NCBI GenBank assembly: GCA_010909725.1
Contig: JAACMV010000007.1
Coordinates: 744,001 to 808,000, forward strand
Direction: 5' to 3'
DNA length: 64,000 nucleotides
Source of the DNA: Picochlorum sp. 'celeri'
Taxonomy: Eukaryota; Chlorophyta; Trebouxiophyceae
Shown: one piece after another, positions 21,999-34,157 of the stretch
Position numbering within the stretch: position 1 is the stretch's first letter
Layout of the letters: every line of letters begins with the position of its first letter
Notes under the pieces: generated by a model
Databases searched by the model: none
Told to the model about the DNA's origin: nothing
What the model saw: only the letters and a program-made list of their open reading frames with translations
Program-made: the position numbers and the translations under genes

Positions 21999-22795
21999 AT
22001 GCGAACAACAGCCAAGTCCTTCGTATACAAAGCCTGGCAGAGCATAGCGCTGAGAGATTCTTCTTCTAAAGTAACATCATCTATAGTAGAATATGCATCT
22101 AATTGCGTGATTGGCGTCCGATGGACCCGAACATGTACAAAGAAAATTCCAGTCGAATTACTCCAGGTATGGGGATACAAACACCACCATATGTGACTGA
22201 AACTCTTTATATAACACCTATTAAAAACTGATCTGTGCAGAATGTGGATGGATTGGGATTGTCGGGAGAGGTGGCCCATGTGTCTGCTGGGTATGCTCGA
22301 AACTATCTTGTTCCAGGGAGGATGGCACGGCCATTGGTTGCAGGTGGCCATGCCATGGTGAATAGTTCGATGATGAGCAAGAATACAGTCGTGGGTGACG
22401 CTGTCAGGCGTGATGATGATGAAGATGTGGTGGCAGAGAAGAAGAGGAGGAAGAAACTAGAAGGTATTGTGCGCAAGTTGACAGAGTCGGTGGTACTGTT
22501 CAAGAAGGAGGATGCGGGTGGAGGTGTGCTGACCGAGTCTATTCGTCGGGCTGATATTGTAGAGGCTGTTGGGAAGCAGTTGGGGATTGAGATTGTGGAG
22601 GGGTTGTTGGATATGGAGGATGAGGATGTGTTGACAACTGTCGGGGACTTTGTGATTCCGTTAAAGCTGGTTGTGAGACGTGCTGATAGAGAAGGAGAGA
22701 ATGTGATGGATGGGGGACAGATGGGGAGGGGAGGTAGTGGAGAAGAGAGAGCTCGGCTGCAGATACGGGTCCTTGAAAAGAATGCAAAGGTCTAG
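21999..22795 (+). CDS. mitochondrial-type ribosomal protein bL9
   Basis: Exons 21999-22166 and 22241-22795 (74-bp intron) give 240 aa. The in-frame ATG at 21966 would add 11 residues; I chose the second because MRTTAKSFVYKAWQSIAL looks like a mitochondrial presequence. The join KKIPVELLQNVDGLGLSGEV...GYARNYLVPGRMA is the bL9 N-terminal RNA-binding domain. The C-terminal part includes VVLFKKEDAGG and an L9-like ADIVEAVGKQLGIEI. The protein belongs to the organellar large subunit; plastid rather than mitochondrial targeting is not excluded. Confidence 0.88.
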
Positions 22796-23018
22796 ACGGA
22801 TCGGTGTCATGTCAGCGACAGCTGCAGGACCCCAGCGGCAGTTTGTTATTCAATAGCATTGTAATAATAATACCATCTATAGATATAGATATATACTAGC
22901 CAACGAGTCGAAGAAGAAGGAGAAGAGCAAACAAAAAAAAAAGGAAGAAAAAGTTTTTCTATCATCATCATCATTCAGCTGGCAATAGAATACAATTAAT
23001 TACAGTACATATAACACT

Positions 23019-24841
23019 ATGGATGCTGCTACGGATGCTGAGATTGCTCGGATACTGGTACGCAGTCGTCTGTGTTGTTGCGCTCGTTTGAATTTTCTCA
23101 ACAAGAGATTGGTTCTTCTGTGCAGGCAGAAGAGCATCACGGTGGTATATATGAGTATGGATATATGAATGAAGATGATTCAGGGGATGATGACCCAGAT
23201 TATGGGACGACGAGGAAGAAGAGGGCACAGAAGCGGCAAAAGGCACGGGTTCTCGAGGCGGAGTTGATGCCTCCTGGTATGGCAAAGACGCAAGAGGCAG
23301 GGAGGGATGGAGCGCTGCAATCTTCGGGTGCTGGAAATGGGAATGTTGGGGCGGCAAGGTATGACGGGGATGCTGATGGGGTGAAGAAGCAGGCAAAGCA
23401 ACAGCAGCAGCAGCAAGGGGATTTGGGATATTCTGCGACAGGGCGTAGGAAGCGGAAGGATACTGGGGCGACGAGAACTGCGTCTCGGGCGTGGAGTGAT
23501 GAGGAAGAGGAGCGATTTAAGGAGGCGTTGAGTATGTTTGGGAGGGATTGGAAAAGGTGTGCAGAGCATATTGGGACAAGGGATGCGAGGGCTGTGGCGA
23601 GTCATACGCAAAAGTTTTTGATCAAAGCGTTGCTTCGTGGGGAAGAGTTGCCAGAGGCGATGGCTCGGAGTGGGCGTGGGTATACATTGTCTGGGAAGCC
23701 GTTGGATCCGAATTCATCTGCGGCGCGGGCATATGGGTTGCGCCCAAAGGAGTTTCTCAAGATTGTGGAGTCTGGATTTCTGGAAGTTGGTGTTCATGTT
23801 ACGACATTTGAGGTTGATGGTGGGGATGGTAGTACGTTGGCGTCTCCGAAACAGCAGAAGAAAAAGGTGAGCAAATCTGGGGATGATGAGGTGCCTGCAA
23901 GGAGTACCAGTCCTCCCCCACAGCCAACAGAATATGCACTGAATCGGCCCAGGCGGACCCTCGGGGGACAGAAAAGTCAGCTTGGAGACACGACCGAGTC
24001 TCTTGATTTAACAGATCTGCAAGAGTTTATGGGACCTATTGGTGCGGAGGGTGGTCGGTGTCAGCCTTTTGCTGTGACGATTTCAGAAGATGCTGTCCTT
24101 GTGATGGATTTCCATGCACATCTGTCGAGCTGTGAAGTCATCGGATTGTTAGGAGGGACATTTGATACCAATACAAAACAGCTTGTGGTGAAGGGGGCGT
24201 ACCCGTGTCGAAGAACTGCTGGGTCTGACTCTACAACATCAGTAGAATTGGACCCTGCCTCCCAAGTGATTGTCAAGGATGAGATGGCTACTGATGGCTT
24301 GATACCGGTGGGATGGTATCACTCCCATCCAATATTTGAAGCTCGACCGAGTGCAAAAGATAACGAAAATCAGCGGAACTATCAGGCATTTGCAGCTGAC
24401 AAGTCGACCGGACTGGAGCCATGGGTGGGCATGATTATTGGCCCATACGATGAACAGCTTCCAACGCCAGCATCCCATGTTCAAGCATGGGTTGTTCGAT
24501 CACAGAATAAAAATGTCATCCCGTATAATATTAGATATCAAAAGGATCCACCAAAGGCGAGGATCACACCCGCACTCGTGAAGAGATTGGAATCAGCCTT
24601 GGAAAATTTGGTCGGCGATCCAGGGCGGTTGAACATGCAACAGCTCTGGCGGCCATTCACATTTTACAGACAAGGGCTTCCAGAGGGACCAGCGATGAAA
24701 CGCAGTGAAAAACTTCGAGCTGCATTGAACAGTCATTTGCCGATACAGGACCAACCAGATGCTGTGTCTCAGTTTCACCAAACCATTGATGCCATGTTTT
24801 TAAAGTATTGGGGCACACGGTTGTTTGACAGCAATGCATGA
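23019..24841 (+). CDS. MYSM1-like histone H2A deubiquitinase (Myb/SANT + JAMM/MPN)
   Basis: Exons 23019-23057 (MDAATDAEIARIL) and 23126-24841 (68-bp intron, phase 0) give 584 aa. After an acidic N-terminus and a Gln run comes a SANT/Myb repeat (RAWSDEEEERFKEALSMFGRDWKRC...VASHTQKFLIK), then, after a linker, an MPN domain. The JAMM residues are all present: Glu in SCEVIGLLGG, and HSHPIFEARPSAKDNENQ giving His-X-His and Asp. It is therefore predicted to be an active zinc isopeptidase. No clear SWIRM domain is visible between SANT and MPN, where animal MYSM1 has one. Expected role: H2A-K119 deubiquitination and transcription control. Confidence 0.88.
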
Positions 24842-24864
24842 TGCGTCGTATTTTGTTATTACAT

Positions 24865-25973
24865 TTAAAAGTAGAATGATGTACGCATTCCCGTTTTCCA
24901 CACATGCGTCGCGCATATCCAGTTGAAAACCAAGTACCCGGCAAACATGATGCCATAGGACACCCGCCGCCTTGCCTTTGCATTCTCAATGGTTGGCACA
25001 ATATACGTTACTGCTGCGATCAATAACCCAAACGCCATGACCAACGATCCCATAATGAACCCTTCAGCGCCCATCTGCCCGCTGCCTTGCAGGAAAGCTT
25101 TCGCTTGCCTCGTCCTTGGGTCCATACCAACCATGGGCACCCCTCTAATAATATTAAACATGCCACCAGACAGGGAGAACCAAAACACAAACAATGAACC
25201 AACGATATACAGCGGCATCCACTGTATCAACGCAGACTGTGATATTTTATACCCAATAATGGCTACAGATGCGAGGAATATCAACACAAATACCGGCAAG
25301 AAGGGAGAACGAGCACTCAGCTCTGCCGACAAGTCTCCAGGACTAATCCCACATGTTCCTGCAATGAACGTGGCAAGTGCCTGAGCTCCCCAATCCTCCA
25401 CCGGCCCTGGAGCCATCAGATTTTTATGAGGCAGATTGATTGATCCTCCTGGCGCAATCTCCTTGTTCCCTGGAATATAGGACAGGTATGGAAGCCCTCT
25501 GGCCCCAAGCCTGGACAGAGAGTCCTTTGCATCCTCCAACGTTACCCGCACAAATACAACTTTATCCTCATACTCTGTACCCCTATGAGTCTTCACATAC
25601 GTCCTACCAACAATCCCAAACTCTTTCAGCCTCTTCTCCAGCGATAATTGTTTGGAATTGCGAAATTTGAGAGCATCGGCAAACACGTAAACTGAATACG
25701 GCCGAGATACACCATCCACTAATGCATCGAATTCCTTTGGTCCCAAGGTAACATAACCAGTCTTTGATTCACGCTGCTGCTTCAGTATCGCTTGTACCTG
25801 CAAAGGTCAAAGAATGAATCTGATCGCCACACCCACACCCCGTCGATACGCCTTCTTCTTCTTCTTACCTGTTTATTTGGTTCAGACTCATCTAATCCTC
25901 TCACAGACAGTAGCAGAAGGGTGATGACGCAGAAGAATGTCCTCGAGAATGAGGTCATTCGTCCAAAAACCAT
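24865..25973 (-). CDS. oligosaccharyltransferase OST3/OST6 subunit
   Basis: Exon 1 is 25869-25973 and exon 2 is 24865-25797, with a 71-bp intron, for 345 aa. Residues 1-27 are a signal peptide (FCVITLLLLSVRG). A thioredoxin-like lumenal domain follows (YSVYVFADALKFRNSKQL...GLPYLSYIPGN), then four membrane spans (PVFVLIFLASVAIIG, YIVGSLFVFWFSLSGGMF, GSLVMAFGLLIAAVTYIV, GIMFAGYLVFNWICA). It belongs to the ER N-glycosylation complex. The CXXC redox pair of yeast Ost3/6 and human MAGT1/TUSC3 is absent, as in land-plant OST3/6. Its 3' end converges on the MYSM1-like gene (23 bp apart). Confidence 0.92.
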
Positions 25974-26030
25974 ACTGGGATCCTTGTATATGATCGATCA
26001 CGGGTATCTGATACTACATAAATAGTTAAA

Positions 26031-27143
26031 TTAGGATTCGAATATCAACGGGAGCGTGATTGTCGCTGATAAGGCTTCTGGCGTCATTGCTGCTGAGAAT
26101 GACATGGTTTCAAGATGCTCAGAGACACATGTGAGGATACTCACCATGGCATCATCTGGGTCTTCCAGAGATTGTGGACGACACTTGAGTGTGTTTGCAA
26201 GGACATTGATGGATTCAACAGTGCCTTGGTGGGTGATATGGAGCCTCAAGATGAGGGTGCCACATGCCATACTGAGTTGTCCAAGCTCTTCATACAAGGC
26301 TTCCAGAGTGCGGTTGAGCACATCTGTCGCCGTGGTTTCATCAATATGTCCCTCAAAATATGCTGATGGTTCTGTATACCAGCCGTGAAGAACAATGCGT
26401 GCATCCAAAGGATTTTTAACACCGTCAACCATGGTGACACCGTGTGGTTTTCGTGGATCAAACACCGTCATCCTTCCAAAGTACGGCGGAATCGATTCCA
26501 CAATATCAGGCAACTCAATTCCTGTTGAAGAGTCGTGACACCTCCAGTAGTCTAATATATCGTCACGGAGTATCTTTGTCTCACCTCCTATGAAAGGATG
26601 AGGTGTCTCTTTGTGATAGTCTGACAAGCTAAGAACAAACGCAAACGGCCCATGAGGCGCATCCGTATGGAATTCTTGAAAGTGCCCAGAGACATAGTAT
26701 GAAAGCCATATGGGAGAGATGCCTCGACACCCGAACCTCTCCTGACCAAAATCCAAAATTTTGCTTTCAAGCTCCATGTACAGATCAGGTGGAAAGAAGG
26801 CATCTGCAGGGGTTCTCATCAATGAATATTGCCCTGGCACATGCCAATAGTCCCATATAAACCTTTCGGACGTCGTCTCTAGTGGGTTTGAGAACCTATC
26901 GTTGTAATGGGTCCGCAATGCAGTGACCAGGTGTGGGTCAAACCCATCCTCGACGCATGTACCCCCCTCCATTATCCCATCTGATGTGCTGCATGCTTTT
27001 CGTTTAGTGGTGTGCTGACGATGTCGATCGTGATCACGTCCTGGTGAGCTGCATTCAACTGAATGCCATGCACATGCAAGTCCTCCAAGACCCTTGTGCT
27101 CCAAGGGCCCTCGAGAAACACTGTGTCCAACTACGATGCTCAT
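26031..27143 (-). CDS. 2-oxoglutarate/Fe(II) dioxygenase-like protein
   Basis: Intronless, 370 aa, ATG start. The double-stranded beta-helix iron site is visible: HTD in FQEFHTDAPHGPFAF, the distal His in FDPRKPHGVTMVDG, and Arg for 2OG in ARIVLHGWY. Between them lie FIGGETKIL and PPYFGRMTVF, typical of prolyl-hydroxylase-like 2OG oxygenases. The C-terminal ~110 residues (EALYEELGQLSMACGTL) form a helical tail of unknown role. No signal peptide is seen, so it is probably cytosolic or nuclear. The substrate is unknown. Confidence 0.82.
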   Translation of the reverse strand: MSIVVGHSVSRGPLEHKGLGGLACAWHSVECSSPGRDHDRHRQHTTKRKACSTSDGIMEGGTCVEDGFDPHLVTALRTHYNDRFSNPLETTSERFIWDYWHVPGQYSLMRTPADAFFPPDLYMELESKILDFGQERFGCRGISPIWLSYYVSGHFQEFHTDAPHGPFAFVLSLSDYHKETPHPFIGGETKILRDDILDYWRCHDSSTGIELPDIVESIPPYFGRMTVFDPRKPHGVTMVDGVKNPLDARIVLHGWYTEPSAYFEGHIDETTATDVLNRTLEALYEELGQLSMACGTLILRLHITHQGTVESINVLANTLKCRPQSLEDPDDAMVSILTCVSEHLETMSFSAAMTPEALSATITLPLIFES

Positions 27144-27474
27144 TGCAATGTACTACTTTTTAAGGAATTGCAATGCCATATATTGCAGTGGAGAGAGCTC
27201 GTGTTTTTGAAATGCACACTGTGCATGCCATATGGCAATCCAAGTCTGCATCTACTACACATTGCTACACAAGGAGGCATGTGACATGCAGCCTGGGAAT
27301 ATTGTTTTGCAAATATTATAATTGCATAATAATTAATGGGTATTACATTGATTTGTCATTGATATAGAAGAAAAAGAAGAAGAAGAAGAAGTCAGTGTTG
27401 CATCCCCCTATTGCATTTCAATTTTTTCGGCTGGCGTCACCTGTTTTTCTTTAGTGTCCCTATATCAATTCAAC
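27144..27474. other. divergent promoter region with GAA microsatellite
   Basis: 331 bp between the 2OG oxygenase and ESF1. It contains an A/GAA-rich run (about 27366-27391) upstream of ESF1. No coding exon was seen. Confidence 0.4.
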
Positions 27475-29838
27475 ATGAAAAGTTCAACAAAGAAGTATAA
27501 TTCAAAGAAAAAGGAGGTTCGAGGGGATGAGCGATTTGCAGCGGTTGGGTATGATCCCCGTTTTCAGCGGTTCCCAAAGGCCAAGTCAAAAGTCAAGGTG
27601 GACGATCGTTTCAAGGGTACGTGCGTTTGAGTATACGGCACTGGTGGAGACTGCGTTACCGTGTCAATGCAACACAAGTGCTTGAATTGTTGTGCAGATA
27701 TGTTTGAGAATCCTGAATTTCAAGTTGGGTCTACAAAAGACAAGCGTGGAAGAGGGAGTCATAAGAAACAGAAGAAGAAGCTTGTTGACGAGGTGAGAAG
27801 GTATTATCGATTGGATGAAGATGAAGATGAGGAAAGGAAAGGTAAGATCGACGGAGAGATTGAGCAGGCAGTCAAACCAACACCACCACCACCATCATCA
27901 TCACCATCACCATCCGAAGAAGAAGAAGAAGAGCTTGATGAAGCTGGCATGAGATGGGCTCGGATGAGAGGACTTGCTGGGCCTAGTAGTAGCAGTGAAA
28001 GCGAAAGCGACAGTGAGAGTGAGAGCGATGATATTAATAATGATTTGATGGATGGTGTTCTGGATGAAGATGTGGAACATTTGTATCAGGACTGGGGTGT
28101 TGGGGCATATGCTGCCAATCCCAATGAAAACATCCCACTTCTTCCTGAAGCAACGCACCGACTGGCGTGTGTAGATTTGGATTGGGAGCATATCAAAGCA
28201 GTAGATATACTGGCGGCCTTGCGCTCCTTTGTGCCAGGGACAGACGGCGACATCTCCTCTGTGACTGTGTACCCATCTGATTATGGATTGGAAAGGATGG
28301 AAGAAGAGAAGAATACTGGCCCTCAAGCGATATGGAAGAAATCTCATGGTGGCAAAGCAGATAATGAAGAAGAAGAAGAAGATGAGGACTCTGAAGGTGG
28401 AGACGGGGATCTTGATACTACCAAGCTTCGCTATTATGAACGGTCCAAATTAAGGTGGTATTATGCCATTATTGTATGCAGTACAGCGAAAGCAGCAGAA
28501 TCTATTTATAATGAGTGTGATGGAATGGAGCTCATGAAAACGGCAAATGTGTTTGATTTGCGTTTTGTCCCTGATGATCAATCATTTGAGGGACGTGTTG
28601 TACGGGATGTGGCCACCAGTGTGCCTGCTGATTATTCAGCACCAGTGTTTCAGACAAAGGCTTTGCAGCACACCAATGTTGAGCTTACATGGGATAAAGT
28701 TGATGATGACAGGAAAAAGACATTGTCAAAGAAGTTCAAAGATGATGAATTGAAGGATGAGGATTTTAAGACATACTTGGCAAGTGCATCTGATGAGTCT
28801 GAGGAAGAAGCCGACACAGTTCCTGACGACGATCAGGAGGCTATTCGAGAAAGATATAGAAAGTTGGTATCTCTCACAGACAAAGACGTACCATCTGAGA
28901 GGAAGGGAACAAAGGAATGGGAGAAGGAGGAGGATTTGCCAGATGGCTGTGTCGCAGATAAAGACAAGGAGCTACAGGTGACTTTTGCCCAAGATCTGGA
29001 GAGTTTGGGTGCCAAACTAGCAGAAAAAGCGAAAGAAAAGAATCGAAAGGGCGCCGAGACAGTCTGGGAAGCGTATCTCAGGAGACGGAAAGAGAAGAGG
29101 GAGGAAGCCAAGCGCAAAGGAAAAGTCCACTATCATTCTTCTGATGACAGCGAATCCGATTCAGACATTGAGGAAGCACCGCCGGCTGGAAATGATGAAG
29201 ATGACCCTACAAAGGATCCTTTTGACGACCCATTTTTCAACCAAAACGATTCATTCGTGGACACGAAGAAGAAGGGAAAGAAGAAACCTCAACAACATTT
29301 GTCAGACTCTGATGATGATGCACAAGAAGAGCAGCGCCGCGCAGAACTCGAAATGTTACTCATGGACGACACCTCTCTACATTCCAAGAAGAAATCATCC
29401 CTAGCGAAAGATGCAGGTCTGCCAAAAGGCAAAATGAGCAAAAGGGCAAGGATCAAGTTGGCAAAGATGAAGAAGAGGGCCGAGCGTGAGGATGGCTCCG
29501 ACAACGAAGATTTGGACGCTCAAAACAAGGAATATCTTAATATGGATGATCCAAGATTCAAGGAAGTATTCGAAAACCCCGAATTCGCTCTTGATCCAAC
29601 GGATCCTCGGTTTGCCAAATCTGGCAAAGCTGCAACAAAGCTAGCAACCGAAGTAGCCAAGCGGCGCTCCCAAAAGCGTAGATCAAAGGCCACTTCCGAC
29701 ACAGTCGAGGAATATGACAAGAAGATAGATTCAAAATCATCGGACAAGGCCGACATCAAACTCATGGTAGCGTCATTGAAGCGCAAGTCAGCAAGCACAA
29801 TGAACAGCAAGAAGAAATCCAAACCTTCACGATGGTAA
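27475..29838 (+). CDS. ESF1: pre-rRNA-processing protein ESF1
   Basis: Exons 27475-27616 and 27698-29838 (81-bp intron) give 760 aa. The join gives VDDRFKDMFENPEFQV, the duplicated DxRFxxxxxxxxF motif of ESF1. The body contains acidic Ser/Glu/Asp tracts and the conserved core (ATHRLACVDLDWEHIKAVDI, KLRWYYAIIVCSTAKAAE...CDGMELMKTANVFDLRFVP). The C-terminus has the NUC153 motif MDDPRFKEVFENPEFALDPTDPRF. ESF1 is a nucleolar U3/SSU-processome factor for 18S rRNA maturation. Confidence 0.95.
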
Positions 29839-29968
29839 TGCCCATACTTGGTGGGATGCATCCGCGGTAGTGCTTATAATTATCTCAATACATTTAATGT
29901 ATATTTAGATACTCCGATTGTTGATTGAACCACAGCATCCTCCACCGATCCCTTCAACGACACCCGCC

Positions 29969-31281
29969 ATGGCTCCTTCTGACAAACTCTATGATCAGTG
30001 CGTTATTTTGTATCCATTAGATTTATATGACATCAATTATTCATAAAGAGTGTTTCTTTGCCACTTGCAGGCTGGATATTGTGATTCCAACAAGTACGTG
30101 TGTCTGATTGCCAGATCGTCGCCATACCCACTTCGTATATTCTGTACTAGAACCACAAAAGAGACCACCATAGTACTTCAAATACTTCATTACATCGACT
30201 GACCTAGTATATGTACCAATTGCAGTCCGAAACTTGGATTTTCTGGAGCAGTGGTACGGCCTGCCTTCTATACGACTGCGGTAGCCGTTCTCTACATCTG
30301 AATCGTCTGAATTATTCATGCAGGAGAGATTTCTTCCAGCCATACCATATCATCGTGGTTCAGGATGGGGACCCGAGCAGAAAAGTAGAGGTACCAGAGG
30401 GCTTTGATTATGAGCTGTACAACAGGAATGATATTGAGAGAATTCTTGGGGACAAGGCATGGTGCATCAGTTTCAAAGATTCTGCCTGCCGTTGCTTTGG
30501 ATACATGATCAGTAAGAAGAAGTATATCTATACAATTGATGATGATTGCTTTGTGGCGACCAAGCCTACTGGAGAGAGAATCAATGCTTTGGAGCAGCAC
30601 ATTCAAAATCTCTTGTCCCCATCTACCCCAGACTTCTTCAACACACTGTATGATCCGTTTGCAGAAGGAGCTGATTTTGTACGTGGGTACCCATTTTCTA
30701 TGAGAGAGGGGAAGAAGACGGCAGTGTCTCATGGGCTGTGGTTGAACATCCCAGACTATGATGCTCCCACACAGATGGTCAAGCCCATGGAGAGGAACAC
30801 GCGTTACGTCAATGCAGTTCTCACTATACCCAAAAAGACACTTTTTCCCATGTGTGGAATGAACTTGGCATTCGATCGCGAGATTATTGGGCCAGCAATG
30901 TACTTTGGACTCATGGGAGAAGGCCAACCATGGGGCAGATATGATGATATGTGGGCCGGGTGGTGCGTGAAAGTCATCGCCGATCATCTCGATGTTGGAG
31001 TCAAAACAGGCTTGCCGTACATTTGGCATTCAAAGGCATCCAATCCCTTTGTCAACCTGAGGAAGGAATACAATGGAATTTTCTGGCAGGAGGAGATTAT
31101 TCCATTCTTCCAAAAGGTTGAATTTTCCGACAAGGCGTCAGATGTGTTCTCATGCATGGAAGAATTGGCTGAAAAGGTGCGCGAAGGATTGAAGCACTTG
31201 GATCCATACTTTGAAAAGCTTGCTGATGGCATGCTGACATGGATTCAAGCATGGAAGGAATTGAACAGCACCGAGTCATAA
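29969..31281 (+). CDS. UDP-arabinopyranose mutase / reversibly glycosylated polypeptide
   Basis: Four exons (29969-29997, 30071-30093, 30226-30253, 30324-31281) give 345 aa across introns of 73, 132 and 70 bp; three of the coding exons are under 30 nt. The assembled start [17 protein letters not shown] then [15 protein letters not shown] is diagnostic of the RGP/UAM family. The metal-binding DDD motif (YTIDDDCF, 99-101) and [12 protein letters not shown] are intact. Known role: interconversion of UDP-arabinopyranose and UDP-arabinofuranose at the cytosolic face of the Golgi for wall polysaccharides. The family is largely restricted to the green lineage. Confidence 0.95.
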
Positions 31282-31318
31282 GATTGATTCATTTGTTTCC
31301 AATCATGTACATATAATG

Positions 31319-32280
31319 CTATAAAAATTTGGCAGCCATTTCGGCGTTTTTATCTACTGGTATCGTCATTGGTACACCATCCTTGTTGTCCTCTTCATGT
31401 TTGATCAAATCCTTGAGATGGGCTTCCACTGCCTCGCGCCATGTTGATCCTTGTTCCCACGTATCTGCTTCATCTAGAATACCTAGCTGGGAGAGCACGA
31501 GAAGAATATGCTTGCAATCTCGCTTGCGGCATCGATGGTCAATGCATGTGCATTTTTTCTTTTCATCACTCAGAGTAATTGTATATGGGTCTCCTTTACT
31601 TCCAATCACAATAAAGGACGCAAAGTCATCGTTGCATTCCACAAGCCCATCAAGAGCTACAGCTTGCATTCTCGCCAACATCTTTTTCCGTTCATCCTTC
31701 TTTTCTTCCTCAGTCATGTGGCTCAGCAATGCCCGATCTCTGGCAGCATACACTGATGCCTCTGATTTTGGACCACTGCAGTTCATCAGATGCCTCTTTT
31801 GCCCACGTTCATACACTTTCCCGCATTTTGGACACTCTCCATTCACAATAAATTCTCCTAATTGCCGCTCAAATCTGTCCTCTGCAGTCTCCTCTTCCTC
31901 ATCAACAGGATTCTCTTGCTTGATTTGAAGTCGCCTTGATCGCCGCACACCACCCTCATCGTGCATCTCTGGAGCTCCTTCATGTTCCAATACTCTCTTG
32001 TCTTTCTTCTTTCGCGTCTTCTTTTGCTTGGGTGGACTGCTAGGTGCCCCAACCAAACTGTCCAGTTGTTTGGCTACTTTGGTCAAATTCAAAGCACGAA
32101 GTTTCTCGCGATTCCGTTCAATTCTGAAGCAAAAAATCCAGTTATTCAACCATTGTATACATATAATTGGATCCGTACGTACATTTTCAGCCTCTGTATC
32201 TCATAGGGAACGAGCCCTTCAGAATTTGAACCATGTTCCGTTGTTGTTGCTACGTCGTCCAAATTGCGTTTTCTGGCCAT
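31319..32280 (-). CDS. SWIM zinc-finger protein
   Basis: Exon 1 is 32183-32280 (MARKRNLDDV...) and exon 2 is 31319-32123; intron 59 bp; 300 aa. A basic, Lys-rich N-terminus (KQKKTRKKKDKR, RRSRRLQIK) suggests nuclear location. A CPKCGKVYERGQKRHLMNC segment resembles a C2HC finger. The SWIM motif follows (KKCTCIDHRC...DCKHILLV; CxC...CxH). SWIM modules mediate DNA or protein contacts, for example in MuDR-type transposases, FAR1 proteins and ZSWIM E3 adaptors. The short single-SWIM layout resembles fungal and algal uncharacterised proteins. Confidence 0.8.
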
Positions 32281-32319
32281 ACTTTTCTCTTACAAATATG
32301 ACTATAAATATGCAATTAG

Positions 32320-34157
32320 TTATTTGGATGGCCGTTCAGGTTCTACTGCTACATCTCGTTTCCTGTCCGCTTCCCTCTTGATTCGGTCTTGTTCCCGCTT
32401 CTTGGCAGATGCCCTCTGGATTTCACTCGATGCTTCGCCAAGGTAGCGGATGATGGCATCGTTGACCCAAGAATCTTTGTATGGTGCTGACTGCGACATG
32501 ATTTCCAGATGATCGTCGGGTTTATTGGGCAAACTTCGTGGATCTTTTGAGTGAAGTGCAAGAATCTCTCGGAATAGCCTAAATGGATCTGATGCACAGG
32601 CTTGTAAGAGAGCATATTGGCTCTCTAATTCACAGTATCTATAGTACACTTCTGCTAAATCTACGTCCAATTCTTCCATTTCTGCCTGGAATGCATTTCT
32701 TGCCTCGACCATGCTTGGAGGAGGGGTGACAAGGCTGGCAGCAAGGAGGGGTGCCTCATAGTGTATGTCAATGCACAATGGTTTGGCCGGATCTGGACGC
32801 TCCATCGAGTACTCTACAGTAAAGGGTTCTACTGGAAAGAGTATCGCCCGAAGGCGCTTTGTGAATGCAGTGTATGATACAAATTCTTCATCCTTGCCAG
32901 AATATGTTTTCCCTTCAGCTTCATAGGCCAGGGCAAGAATGCCCTTGAGCGTATCATCCAACTTCAATTTGCCAATATTGCCAACCTGTATCAATATGTA
33001 TTTAGAAATAAAGTAGAACAAAGGAAACCCAAGATGGTTTTTATGTCGACAGAACGTACCTGAAGCATGAGGTTTTTCCTCTTTGCATGGGTCCATATGG
33101 TACCCATGAGAAATGCAAGACTGTATACACCCCCACCAAGGCCAGCCGGAAGTGAGAGAATTTCTTCCAGCTTTTTGGGTACTCTATAAACAGGTTTGGC
33201 GTGATCTACATCGAATGTAATACGGGCTGCGCGTGGGCATGGCCCAGACCTGTTGATTTGAAAGCATTCCTTGTGCTCTCTGTCATGTTTGCACTTTTCC
33301 CAAACAATAACCTCCTTCTCAGCCGGAGTATTTCCTTCTAATTCTATTTTCAAGCTCTTTAAGCAATGACTGAAAAATAACTTTGCTACATGGAGTGATT
33401 GAGACACACTTCCACCACCACCTGGGTGAGAGTCTTCCGAGGACTCTATTGGACGCCCATGGATTGATAGACTCCACGCATCCTTTCCGTCCTTGCGCGA
33501 TTTCTGACCGAATACATACACCCTCATTTGCCTTCTTGCTGCTCCAATCATGGATATTTCTTGCTCAGACAATGGTGAAGACGCACTAAATATTTCCAAA
33601 ATCTCATTCCTGCGCTTGTAAATCTCCGTATCAAGCCTCCTCTCCAAGTCCTGCAACTCGGTAAAGAGCGGCGAATCTGGAACTAATCCAGTCGTTTTCT
33701 CTGGCAACTTGAACTCCATTTTTCTCTTGCGAAATCTATTTAGTTCCTGGAGAGCAGCCATGTTTTCTGCCTTCTCCTTGGAAATTTGAGCAGGAGGCTC
33801 CTCTGGCTTGGATTGCTGCTGAATCATCTTTCCCGACGCTATAGGCTGTGTTAATGGCGCCGGTTGACGCCCGATAGTAGGCTTGACTCCAGGCACTGGT
33901 CCTTGATTGTTCGTATACAACTGCCTCGGTGGAGCACCCAGCTGCTGCACCATCCCTTGCTGCCACTGCATGGGTTGTGGGCGCACATACACTGCATTTG
34001 GTTGATTAGGATTATATCCTGCATTCGGAATCTGCGGAACAGACAACGGCGCGACTGGAAAAGAGACATTGACTCCCTGCTGCTGGCTTGGTTGAAGTGA
34101 ACCCTGTTGCCGATCCATTCCATGAGGATATATATTACCGTTATAATTATTGGACAT
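32320..34157 (-). CDS. SWI/SNF complex subunit SMARCD/BAF60/SWP73 (SWIB-domain)
   Basis: Exons 33060-34157 and 32320-32985 (74-bp intron, phase 0) give 587 aa. After a Q/P-rich N-terminus (to ~120) comes the BAF60 conserved region (RRLDTEIYKRRNEILE, MRVYVFGQKS...WSLSIHGRPIE, FFSHCLKSLKIEL). The SWIB/MDM2 domain starts near HAKRKNLMLQVGNIGKLKLDD. The C-terminus has the family's helical tail (DVAVEPERPSK end). It is a core chromatin-remodelling subunit in the nucleus. SWIB secondary structure is plausible, but sequence is rather divergent around the domain. Confidence 0.85.

Noticed and set aside
22971..23611. Pro/His/Leu-rich minus-strand frames
   Set aside because: Antisense of the MYSM1-like gene; no motif and low-complexity composition.
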